A model generated the notes under the pieces. That model saw nothing but the letters and a program-made list of their open reading frames with translations. It made no database searches and was not told the origin of the DNA. Position numbers and translations under genes: made by a program. From Amphibacillus marinus (GTDB taxonomy: Bacteria; Bacillota; Bacilli; Bacillales; Amphibacillaceae), in assembly GCF_900110345.1 (NCBI RefSeq), contig NZ_FODJ01000007.1, positions 62,001-126,000 on the forward strand: a stretch of 64,000 nucleotides of DNA, written 5' to 3'. The first letter of the stretch is position 1, and each line of letters begins with the position of its first letter. This document shows, piece by piece, positions 56,875 to 64,000 of this stretch.

Positions 56875-56889
56875 AGGAGAGATCAGACA

Positions 56890-57492
56890 ATGAAAGCGTT
56901 AATTATTTTTGCTCATCCACGTGAAGAAAGCTTTTCACATGCATTGCTTGATACTGTGACCAAAGCATTACAAGCAAAAAACTATCAAGTTACGGTTAGA
57001 GATTTATATGCTATGAATTTTAATCCTATTTTGCAAGGAAAGGATGCCATTCATATAGAAGATGGTCAATTTGTCCGGGAACAGGAGGATTTTCCAGATG
57101 AGATTAAGCTAGAGCAACAGTTGATGTTAGCAAGTGATCTCTATATTTACATTTTCCCAATCTGGTGGAATGGCATGCCGGCAATTATGAAGGGTTATAT
57201 TGATCGCGTCTTTCAGCATGGCTTTGCCTACAGCTTTGATGATCCAGCCGTTCGTGATCAGTTCTTGGGTAAACGCGCGTTATTTCTTACGCCAACCGGA
57301 CAGCCACAATTAATTGACGGGGAAGAGAATCCCTTAAGTGTTGCGATTAAAACAGTGACCTCAGGTTGGTTGTTTAATAGTAATGGTGTTGAAGTGATTG
57401 ATCATATCTTTTATGGTCGAGTGCCATATTTAACACGAGCCGAGCTTGAAGATTATCTAGAAGATACAAGACAAATTATTAACAAGCTATAA
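56890..57492 (+). CDS. NAD(P)H:quinone oxidoreductase, flavodoxin fold (KefF/MdaB type)
   Basis: This 200-residue flavoprotein starts ALIIFAHPREESFSHALLD and shows FPIWWNGMPAIMKGYIDRVF, LFLTPTGQPQ and GVEVIDHIFYGRVPY, the pattern of two-electron NAD(P)H quinone reductases (DT-diaphorase type). It would bind FMN or FAD and protect against quinones. AAAGGAGAG precedes the ATG and it follows the amidohydrolase closely, so the two may be co-transcribed, though a functional link is not evident. Confidence 0.88.
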   Translation: MKALIIFAHPREESFSHALLDTVTKALQAKNYQVTVRDLYAMNFNPILQGKDAIHIEDGQFVREQEDFPDEIKLEQQLMLASDLYIYIFPIWWNGMPAIMKGYIDRVFQHGFAYSFDDPAVRDQFLGKRALFLTPTGQPQLIDGEENPLSVAIKTVTSGWLFNSNGVEVIDHIFYGRVPYLTRAELEDYLEDTRQIINKL

Positions 57493-57506
57493 TATACCAT
57501 TTAAAG

Positions 57507-57546
57507 AAGCAGGTAGTGACTTTAAGATTACTACCTGCTTTTTTTC
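57507..57546 (+). terminator. Terminator of the amidohydrolase/quinone reductase unit
   Basis: AAGCAGGTAGT (57507-57517) pairs with ACTACCTGCTT (57530-57540), followed by TTTTTT. Confidence 0.85.
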
Positions 57547-57551
57547 GTTTA

Positions 57552-57633
57552 TTAACATACGTTAATAAATTCATAAACATTTACATAAACCTTACATTGG
57601 CTTAACGATGGATTAATGATCATCCCCTATACT
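57552..57633 (+). promoter_or_regulatory. PhoP box array and promoter of the pst operon
   Basis: TTAACA-like half-sites recur at 57552, 57562, 57570, 57581, 57592, 57602 and 57613, spaced mostly 10-11 bp, as in the direct repeats bound by PhoP (TTHACA types). A -10 box TATACT lies at 57628-57633, with the repeats covering the -35 region. Induction by phosphate starvation is therefore expected. Confidence 0.65.
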
Positions 57634-57683
57634 AGGCTTGTAAAACAAATTAAAAAAGCGTTTGAGAGGGGATTAACTAAGTT

Positions 57684-58574
57684 ATGAAAAAGTTCTTAAT
57701 GTTAGTATTAATTTCAATGTTTGCTGTCACTCTACTAGCAGCATGTGGGCAAGATACAGATGAAGAAGTAAATGGTGATGATCCAGTTGAAGAAGAAGTA
57801 GAAGATAACGGAGCTGCTGAAGAAGAGCCAGAAGCTGATGGTTTAGAAGGTACGATTACAATGGCAGGTTCAACATCGGTACAACCACTTTCTGAAGAAT
57901 TAGCAGCAGCATTTATGAGCATTCATCCAGATGCACGCCTGGAGGTTTCTGGTGGTGGTTCAGGTGCTGGGATTACTGCAGCTCAGGACAATGCCGCTGA
58001 TTTAGGTGCTGTGTCTCGTGAAGTAGCTGACGATGAAACTGGCATTGACGTACACACAATTGCAATTGACGGTATCGCGATCATTGTACATCCTGATAAT
58101 CCGGTAGCCGATTTATCAATTGAGCAAATTCAAGCTATTTTCTCTGGTGGAATTGTAAACTGGTCTGAAGTTGGTGGAGACGATGAGGATATCGTTGTCG
58201 TCAGTCGAGAAGAAGGTTCTGGAACACGTGGTGCATTTGAAGATATCGTTATGGGTGAAGAAGAGTTGGTTGCAACTGCTATTATTCAAAACTCTGGTGG
58301 GTCTTTAAGAGAATCGGTTGCAGCTGATCCAAATGGTATTGGTTACGTATCATTGGGTGGCTTAAATGATACGGTAAAAGGTCTGCAAGTAGACAGTGTA
58401 GATCCAACTGCTGAAAATGTATTAGCTGGTGATTACACAGTTTCAAGACCATTCAACTATGTCTCTAATGATTCAGAACCTTTAAGTGAATTAGCACAAG
58501 CATTTCTAGATTTTGTCTTGAGTGGGGAAGGTCAAAACGTAGTTGAAGAACAAGGATTTATTAAAGTTAACTAA
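57684..58574 (+). CDS. pstS: Phosphate ABC transporter substrate-binding lipoprotein PstS
   Basis: This 296-residue lipoprotein has the lipobox LLAACG (Cys21) followed by an acidic linker (about 24-55). The phosphate-binding fold starts at ITMAGSTSVQPLSEELA, with AVSREVADDETG, REEGSGTRGAFEDI and IGYVSLGGLND. It takes up phosphate outside the membrane and passes it to PstCA. It is the first gene of the pst operon. The hairpin behind it probably lowers read-through, so more PstS than membrane parts is made. Confidence 0.96.
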   Translation: MKKFLMLVLISMFAVTLLAACGQDTDEEVNGDDPVEEEVEDNGAAEEEPEADGLEGTITMAGSTSVQPLSEELAAAFMSIHPDARLEVSGGGSGAGITAAQDNAADLGAVSREVADDETGIDVHTIAIDGIAIIVHPDNPVADLSIEQIQAIFSGGIVNWSEVGGDDEDIVVVSREEGSGTRGAFEDIVMGEEELVATAIIQNSGGSLRESVAADPNGIGYVSLGGLNDTVKGLQVDSVDPTAENVLAGDYTVSRPFNYVSNDSEPLSELAQAFLDFVLSGEGQNVVEEQGFIKVN

Positions 58575-58601
58575 ACAATTTTACAAAATTAAAATGGTTT
58601 T

Positions 58602-58634
58602 AAGAACGGGGTAGTTTTAACTACCCTGTTCTTT
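58602..58634 (+). terminator. Hairpin between pstS and pstC
   Basis: AAGAACGGGGTAG (58602-58614) pairs with CTACCCTGTTCTT (58621-58633) with few Us after it. It is a partial terminator or RNA-stabilising stem that would give pstS a higher transcript level than pstCAB. Confidence 0.7.
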
Positions 58635-58691
58635 CCTCTTGTTAGAACATACAACATTAGCTGACTGAAGGAGTCGTGTGGTGATGAAACA

Positions 58692-59609
58692 ATGCAACAA
58701 ACGTTAAAAAAGAAAGCCGCTAATTTGGAAGAGAGAATTGTGAAAATAATTTTGATCATAATGGCATTAGCATCTGTATTTTCAATCGGGTTAATAGGAT
58801 TCTTTCTGTTTAAAGAAGGATTGCCATTTGTCTGGAATTATGGAATAACCAATTTTTTGTTTGGAACAACATGGAACCCAACTAATCAAATTTACGGGAT
58901 TTTCCCTATGATTATTGGAACGGTGTTAGTAACGATTTTAGCTATTGTAATCGGTGCACCAATAGGTATAGCAGTAGCTGTATTCTTAGCAGAGGTTGCA
59001 CCAGCAAGGCTGACACGAATCATTAAACCAATGGTTGATTTACTAGCGGGCATTCCATCTGTTGTATATGGTCTCTTCGGGATCGTCGTCATTCGTAGTA
59101 TGATTCGATCTTTAGCACATGGTCCGTTGGGCGAATATTTACCTGGAACTTATCAGACGGGTTATTCTGTGTTAGCTGGTGGTATTATTCTTGCCATTAT
59201 GATTTTACCTACAATTATTACCATTTCTGCAGATGCCATTAGAGCAGTACCTAAGGAGTACAAGGAAGCTGCGCTCGGATTAGGCTCAACGGACTGGCAA
59301 AGTGTGTATTCGGTTGTTGTTCCAGCTGCCAAGTCTGGGATTATAACATCAATTATTTTAGGTACAGGTCGTGCTTTAGGTGAAACAATGGCGATTATCA
59401 TGGTAGCTGGAAACACAGTACAAATTCCTGAATTCGGTTGGCAAGGTATTTTTGCGCCGGTGCGAACGCTTACTGGGAATGTTGCGCTTGAAATGGGCTA
59501 TGCCGGACCTGAGCACCGTCAAGCTCTGTTTGCAACAGGGATCGTGTTATTTATTTTTATTATGATCTTAAATTCTATTACCCTAGCTTTAGTAAAGAAG
59601 GAGCATTAA
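58692..59609 (+). CDS. pstC: Phosphate ABC transporter permease PstC
   Basis: This 305-residue membrane protein has six hydrophobic segments. The family stretch KPMVDLLAGIPSVVYGLFG and the coupling loop with YKEAALGLGSTDWQSVYSVV and GRALGETMAIIMVAGN are clear. GGTGA before the ATG is a weak site, and no alternative start is available upstream before a stop. PstC pairs with PstA as the phosphate channel. Confidence 0.95.
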   Translation: MQQTLKKKAANLEERIVKIILIIMALASVFSIGLIGFFLFKEGLPFVWNYGITNFLFGTTWNPTNQIYGIFPMIIGTVLVTILAIVIGAPIGIAVAVFLAEVAPARLTRIIKPMVDLLAGIPSVVYGLFGIVVIRSMIRSLAHGPLGEYLPGTYQTGYSVLAGGIILAIMILPTIITISADAIRAVPKEYKEAALGLGSTDWQSVYSVVVPAAKSGIITSIILGTGRALGETMAIIMVAGNTVQIPEFGWQGIFAPVRTLTGNVALEMGYAGPEHRQALFATGIVLFIFIMILNSITLALVKKEH

Positions 59610-59612
59610 ATC

Positions 59613-60455
59613 ATGTCAAAAGTTAAACGTAATCAGATTATTGCTTATAGTTTATTAAGCTTAGCTGCGGCACTGACCGTGACGATCCTTCTTGCCATCG
59701 TTTTTTATATAATGAGTCGTGGTCTTGCCATGATAAATTTAGCGTTTCTTCTTGAAGAGCCTCGTCGGATGGGCGCAGAGGGCGGTATCTACCCGGCTAT
59801 ACTCGGGACGGTTTACTTAGTTGGGGTCACGTTACTACTGGCAACACCAATTGGAGTTGGGACAGCCATCTATCTTAATGAATATATTAGAGAAGGTCTG
59901 TTTAAAAAAGTTATTCGCTTTACGACAGAAGCATTAGCAGGTATTCCATCAATTGTTTTCGGTTTATTTGGCTTTATATTCTTTGTTATCTTACTAAGAG
60001 ATATAACAGGAGGCTGGTCAATTATCTCGGGATCATTAACGGGAGTCATGATGATTTTACCTGTCGTTATTCGTGCCTCAGAGGAAGCATTGCGCAATGT
60101 TCCTAATCCTTTAAGAGAAGGAAGCTTAGCATTGGGTACAACCCGATGGTATACCATTAAGAAAATTGTGTTACCACTAGCTTTCCCAGGTATTTTAACA
60201 AGTTTAATTTTGTCAATTGGTCGGGTCGTTGGTGAAACAGCCGCATTTTTACTAACATTAGGTGGAAGTTTGTTAATTCCACGAACACTATTCGATGGAA
60301 GCCGAACACTTTCCTTACACCTTTATATGGTTGCCATGGAGACGGGAAATATGGATATGGCGTTTGGAACAGGTGCTGTTTTAATTATTCTCATTATTAT
60401 CATTAACTTTTTAGCAGGCGCATTGTTTAAAAGATTGATTAAGCGCTTTTCATAG
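59613..60455 (+). CDS. pstA: Phosphate ABC transporter permease PstA
   Basis: This 280-residue permease has LAGIPSIVFGLFGFIFFVI, REGSLALGTTRWYTIKKIVL (coupling loop) and GRVVGETAAFLLTLGGSL, the PstA signatures. It starts 3 bp after pstC with AAGGAG upstream. It is the second half of the phosphate channel. Its hydrophobic profile shows six membrane helices. Confidence 0.95.
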   Translation: MSKVKRNQIIAYSLLSLAAALTVTILLAIVFYIMSRGLAMINLAFLLEEPRRMGAEGGIYPAILGTVYLVGVTLLLATPIGVGTAIYLNEYIREGLFKKVIRFTTEALAGIPSIVFGLFGFIFFVILLRDITGGWSIISGSLTGVMMILPVVIRASEEALRNVPNPLREGSLALGTTRWYTIKKIVLPLAFPGILTSLILSIGRVVGETAAFLLTLGGSLLIPRTLFDGSRTLSLHLYMVAMETGNMDMAFGTGAVLIILIIIINFLAGALFKRLIKRFS

Positions 60456-60479
60456 TAAGGGTTTAGGGAGGAACGACGT

Positions 60480-61253
60480 ATGACTGAGCAGACAAATAAG
60501 TCAATTAAGATCGAGGTCAATCAGCTTGACTTCTTCTATGATCAGAAGCAAGCTTTAAATAAAATCTCACTTGAGATACCAGAGCAAGAGGTATTTGCCT
60601 TAATTGGTCCATCAGGGTGTGGGAAATCGACGTTCTTAAGAACATTGAATCGACTAAATGATTTAATTCATAAAACAAGTTTAAAAGGTAAAATTAAAAT
60701 TGATGGTGATGATATTTATCACTCGAGTATTGATGTGGTTCAACTACGAAAATCAGTTGGAATGGTGTTTCAAAAGCCGAATCCTTTTCCATTCAGTATA
60801 TATGATAATGTTGCTTATGGTCCCCGAGCAAATGGGATAAAAAAACGAGAGCAGCTTAATGCAATTGTTGAGAAGTGTCTTCGTCAAGCCGCCTTATGGG
60901 ATGAAGTGAAGGATCGCCTTGATGATTCAGGTACTAGTCTTTCCGGTGGTCAGCAGCAACGTCTTTGTATTGCACGCGTGATGGCAGTTGAACCGGATAT
61001 TATTTTAATGGATGAGCCAACTTCAGCCCTAGATCCGTTAGCAACATTGAAGGTTGAGGAGCTTATTCATGAGTTAAAGCAAAACTACACAATTGTCATT
61101 GTCACCCACAACATGGAGCAAGCTGCGCGGGTTTCAGACAAGACCGCTTTTTTCCTTGATGGTGTCGTTGTCGAGGTTGGTGAAACAGATCAAATTTTCA
61201 CCAATCCGAAAATGAAAGAAACTGAGGATTATATAACAGGGAAGTTTGGATAA
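60480..61253 (+). CDS. pstB: Phosphate ABC transporter ATPase PstB
   Basis: This is a 257-residue ATPase with Walker [16 protein letters not shown], the Q-loop stretch [19 protein letters not shown] (typical of PstB), signature [17 protein letters not shown], Walker [14 protein letters not shown] and the switch [11 protein letters not shown]. It completes pstSCAB. No phoU gene follows; the operon ends at a terminator. AGGGAGGAA precedes the ATG. Confidence 0.96.
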   Translation: MTEQTNKSIKIEVNQLDFFYDQKQALNKISLEIPEQEVFALIGPSGCGKSTFLRTLNRLNDLIHKTSLKGKIKIDGDDIYHSSIDVVQLRKSVGMVFQKPNPFPFSIYDNVAYGPRANGIKKREQLNAIVEKCLRQAALWDEVKDRLDDSGTSLSGGQQQRLCIARVMAVEPDIILMDEPTSALDPLATLKVEELIHELKQNYTIVIVTHNMEQAARVSDKTAFFLDGVVVEVGETDQIFTNPKMKETEDYITGKFG

Positions 61254-61260
61254 GTCATAC

Positions 61261-61306
61261 AAACCAGTTATTGTTTCTTAAAAAAACAGTAACTGGTTTT
61301 TTTTTG
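61261..61306 (+). terminator. Terminator of the pst operon
   Basis: AAACCAGTTA (61261-61270) pairs with TAACTGGTTT (61290-61299), then a T run. Behind it, up to the next gene, the sequence is very AT-rich. Confidence 0.8.
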
Positions 61307-61465
61307 GCTTACTAGTTATTTTTCATTGCGTGTATCGGTTAGTTACTATGTGAATGTGTTTAAAACCAAACCAGTTCATCATTTTCCTATCAATAAAGAA
61401 AAAGATTAAAAAAATTAATAATTAAAATTATAATAATAGGAAAATTAGTGAAATGAGGGGTTAAG

Positions 61466-63046
61466 TTGAAAGAAATAATTAAGCTTAACAAAAGATTTAT
61501 ATTATTAAGTAGTATTGTAGTCATTTTAACTTCAATTACGGCCTTGATAACACCGCTTATTATTCAAACTCGAAATGAAAATAACCTTTCTACAAAGACA
61601 TTTTTTTATATCTTTATTGCAGTGGCAGTATCTTTTTTATTACAAATCATTGCTCAAGTTTATAGGGAGAATTATGCAGCAAAATTTAATACTAATTATT
61701 TATTTAGTCTTGTGCAAAAAATGGTTAATATGACGTATGATTCTTATGTTCAATTAGAACCAACTTATTTAATTAGCCGTATTAATAGTGCAGTTGATTC
61801 ATTGTATTTGTTCTTTATCACGAGTTTTCCTGCTGTCATTAAAGCGTTTATCATGCTCGTCTGTTCCCTTATATTGGCCTGGTTCATATCATGGAAAATC
61901 AGCTTGGTAATGTTTTTTCTAATTCCGCTAAATTACTTTGGTTTTAAGCTTATCAATAAGGAGTTAGCAATAAGAATGGATAGGATGCAAAGAAGCTCAG
62001 CAGTTGCAACAAAAGATTTAGTTGTTACCTTGTCTAATATTGATTCCGTAAAGGCAAATATGGATACTAAAGTATTAAATAATTTGTTGTCCTGCAAGGT
62101 TGAAGCTATGTACAGTAATCTGGCAAACACCAACAAATTTGCAGGAACAACAAGTGCAACAATAGGCTTTCTAAATCAAGCTGTTCAAAATTTTGTTTAT
62201 CTCTGGACGAGTATTTTAATCGTAAAGGGTGAATTTCAAATTTCAAATTTAATTATTTTAAGTATTGTGTTCCCATTGTTTTTTAATGCACTTTCAGAAA
62301 TTAATAAAATTAATATTGATTTCAGATCACTCCTAACTTCAAACAATTTTCTTAAAGAAAAGCTGATAGCAAACATTGAAAAAGATGGAGAACGCATTAT
62401 TAATAAAATAAAAAGTATAGAATTTAACAACCCTTCATTTGATCTTAATGGTAACCAATATAGTTTTAATATTAAAGCAACAATTGTACCAGGCAATGTT
62501 TTATACTTAAGTGGTCCTTCTGGAAGTGGAAAATCATCGTTACTAAAGTTACTATTAAAATTCAGAGACTCAGCTGGAATTAAAGTTAATGGATATGCTA
62601 TAAATGACATTCAAAATAATTCTCTTAGAAATAAAATAGCGTATTTAGCTCAAGAAACTACCATTCTATCAACGAGCATTGAGGAGAATATTGCCTATGG
62701 AAAAAAACTAACGAATAACCAAAAAGCTTTTTTAAAAAGCACAAAAATTCTTGATCCAATTCTTAAAAATAAGGAGTGGTCAACTGTTTTGGTAGAGAAT
62801 GGAAGTAACTTATCTGGTGGTGAGAAACAGCGGATTGCAGTGGCAAGACTATTATTAATGGAGGCAGATTTATACATAATGGATGAGATAACAAGTAGCA
62901 TTGATCAATTGTCTGCTACAGCAATTTTTGAAGCTATCTTAGCCTATAATAAGAACAAGATTATTATCTTTACTTCACATGACAAATTGAACAAAAAGTA
63001 TGCTAATCGTGTAATAAGTATAGAAAGGGAAGATGAAAATGGTTGA
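61466..63046 (+). CDS. ABC transporter with fused membrane and ATP-binding domains (half-transporter exporter)
   Basis: This 526-residue half-transporter has an N-terminal six-helix membrane domain (about 10-300) and a C-terminal ATPase: Walker A LSGPSGSGKSSLLKLLL (Lys356), Q-loop region, signature NLSGGEKQRIAVARLL, Walker B LYIMDEITSSID and FTSHDKLN. No peptidase domain precedes it. The layout is that of bacteriocin, peptide or multidrug exporters. The start is UUG with GAGGGG upstream. It is more AT-rich than its neighbours, which hints at transfer. It overlaps the small HTH gene that follows. No precursor peptide is visible. Confidence 0.82.
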   Translation: MKEIIKLNKRFILLSSIVVILTSITALITPLIIQTRNENNLSTKTFFYIFIAVAVSFLLQIIAQVYRENYAAKFNTNYLFSLVQKMVNMTYDSYVQLEPTYLISRINSAVDSLYLFFITSFPAVIKAFIMLVCSLILAWFISWKISLVMFFLIPLNYFGFKLINKELAIRMDRMQRSSAVATKDLVVTLSNIDSVKANMDTKVLNNLLSCKVEAMYSNLANTNKFAGTTSATIGFLNQAVQNFVYLWTSILIVKGEFQISNLIILSIVFPLFFNALSEINKINIDFRSLLTSNNFLKEKLIANIEKDGERIINKIKSIEFNNPSFDLNGNQYSFNIKATIVPGNVLYLSGPSGSGKSSLLKLLLKFRDSAGIKVNGYAINDIQNNSLRNKIAYLAQETTILSTSIEENIAYGKKLTNNQKAFLKSTKILDPILKNKEWSTVLVENGSNLSGGEKQRIAVARLLLMEADLYIMDEITSSIDQLSATAIFEAILAYNKNKIIIFTSHDKLNKKYANRVISIEREDENG

Positions 63047-63485
63047 ACTGTATTCAGTAGAAGAATTAGCAAATGAATTAAACGTCACTTCGCGTACAAT
63101 TAGAAACTACCTTAGAGATGGAAAATTAAAAGGAAGCAAAATTGGTGGGCAATGGCGTTTCACCAAAGAAAATCTTCACGAATTCGTGGGGCGTGATCAA
63201 TTAATTGATACCAAGAATGGCCTTGCTTATCGATTTCTAGAAGAAGAAAAAATAAGTAATACTGCCCTAACCATACTAGACTTTTCATTACAATCAATAA
63301 GCAATCTTGAATTCCTAGTAGAATCAGTAACTTCTTATTACAACGATGTGTATGAAGGTGAAAAAAGAGTTTTTCAGTATCATTTATTAGCCCCCCACAC
63401 TGCAAGATTTACCTTAAGTGGACCGCCCGCTTACGTTTTAGGGTTAAGTAAGGTTATTTGCCAACTTGTTGATAGAATAGAGTAA
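63039..63485 (+). CDS. Small DNA-binding protein with excisionase/MerR-like helix-turn-helix
   Basis: This 148-residue protein begins with a binding fold of the excisionase type: YSVEELANELNVTSRTIRNY, LRDGKLKGSKIGGQWRFTKE. The remainder, about 60-148, has no family I can name. AAAGGGA lies 8 bases before the chosen ATG; an ATG two codons earlier is too close to it. Its start lies inside the ABC exporter's 3' end, so it is probably co-transcribed and may regulate the pair or act as an accessory sensor. Confidence 0.75.
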   Translation: MVELYSVEELANELNVTSRTIRNYLRDGKLKGSKIGGQWRFTKENLHEFVGRDQLIDTKNGLAYRFLEEEKISNTALTILDFSLQSISNLEFLVESVTSYYNDVYEGEKRVFQYHLLAPHTARFTLSGPPAYVLGLSKVICQLVDRIE

Positions 63486-63568
63486 TCAATATTCTCCTCT
63501 TTAAGAATAAATAGCAGCATTACATTACAAATAAAGCACTGTAAAACGCTAACGTAATTAAAGTTTTT

Positions 63569-64000
63569 TTAACTTTCAATTAGATTAATAAAGTTATAAA
63601 ACAGGGAAATTATTTGTGAGGGTTGCTCGTGTTGTCTTGTTCCAATCGCAATTTTGTTTATTACAGTTATGTTGGGTACATAAACACGAGCAAGCATGCC
63701 CTGCTTGATAGCATCTTCAACAGCCAATGCTGAAACAAAGTTAGCGCCGTACCCGGCGATAACGGCTTGAATGACTTCATGGAGACCATTAAATTGCAAG
63801 CCAAAGTCAGGCTTTTTTACCCCGTGAGCTTGGCAGAGCGATAATAAGCGTGCACGGGTAGAGCTACCCTGCTCGCGCATGACAAACGGCTCCTGCATAA
63901 GCTCAGCTAATGCAACGGTTTGGTTGGCAAGATGATGGTTAGCAGCAACGACAAACCACAGCTCATCCTCGGTAAGAAGCTTCCAGTTAATACGAGGTGA
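63569..64000 (-). CDS. LysR family regulator, C-terminal (substrate-binding) part, cut by the window end
   Basis: The frame is open to the last base of the window; the visible 143 residues are the C-terminal part. Stretches such as DELWFVVAANHHLA, FVMREQGSSTRARLLSLCQA and VIQAVIAGYGANFVSALAVED are typical of the LysR effector-binding domain of the CysL/CmpR type. The N-terminal helix-turn-helix lies beyond the window. The target genes are unknown. Confidence 0.85.
   Translation of the reverse strand, partial: SPRINWKLLTEDELWFVVAANHHLANQTVALAELMQEPFVMREQGSSTRARLLSLCQAHGVKKPDFGLQFNGLHEVIQAVIAGYGANFVSALAVEDAIKQGMLARVYVPNITVINKIAIGTRQHEQPSQIISLFYNFINLIES

Noticed and set aside
57677-57922. 81-residue Ser-rich minus-strand frame opposite pstS
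   Set aside because: Its Ser/Thr-rich composition is the mirror of the acidic repeat linker of PstS on the other strand.

Overview
The window is chromosomal DNA of a low-GC Gram-positive bacterium of the order Bacillales, from the part of the chromosome that usually lies close to oriC. The evidence is the gene content and order: ychF (3' end), rpsF-ssb-rpsR, yybS-gdpP-rplI-dnaB, purA and walR-walK-walH-walI-walJ-htrA. It also has Gram-positive style ribosome binding sites, T-box leaders, UUG and GUG starts, and a cre-type catabolite repression site. An anaerobic or fermentative Bacillaceae such as Amphibacillus or a relative would fit the PTS-driven sugar metabolism and the Rnf-type genes. 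The genus is an inference and is not proven here.

Layout. Positions 1-1589 hold the end of ychF and the rpsF-ssb-rpsR operon behind an S6:S18 leader. About 23.6 kb of accessory genes follow, lying between rpsR and yybS, which are neighbours in many Bacillaceae. This block holds an orphan rnfC-rnfD pair, a ten-gene minus-strand pentitol operon with one extra tiny membrane-protein gene, and serA under a serine T-box. It continues with a MATE exporter with its TetR repressor, a saccharopine-dehydrogenase-like protein, a YtrA-type GntR/ABC operon, a MITE-like element with 13-bp inverted ends, and a HAD phosphatase. The core resumes at about 25.1 kb with a structured leader and then yybS, gdpP, rplI, dnaB, purA, a LysM/G5/M23 peptidase, the Wal operon and htrA. 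Behind htrA is a cluster of DnaA boxes where rlmH would normally follow.

Positions 41-64 kb are accessory or metabolic. They hold an aldo/keto reductase, a Lin0512-family protein, and a divergently arranged oligopeptide-type ABC transporter. They also hold two GNAT proteins, a Met-T-box operon with a SAM-hydrolase-like enzyme and a complete ECF transporter, an M20 amidohydrolase with a flavodoxin-fold quinone reductase, a PhoP-box-controlled pstSCAB operon, an AT-rich one-gene ABC exporter coupled to a small HTH protein, and the C-terminal part of a LysR regulator.

How parts work together. In the pentitol operon, a PTS brings in and phosphorylates a pentitol, two Zn dehydrogenases oxidise it to a pentulose phosphate, and Rpe, RpiB and transketolase move it into the pentose phosphate pathway; a DeoC-type aldolase is added. 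In the Met-T-box operon, methionine shortage is predicted to switch on an ECF importer together with an enzyme expected to split SAM into methionine and adenosine.

The most unusual items are a substrate-binding protein whose C-terminal lobe segment appears moved to the N-terminus (circular permutation), served by two permeases with large extra N-terminal regions; the Met-T-box/ECF/SAM-hydrolase unit; the rnfCD pair without the other rnf genes; and the 53-residue membrane protein inside the pentitol operon.
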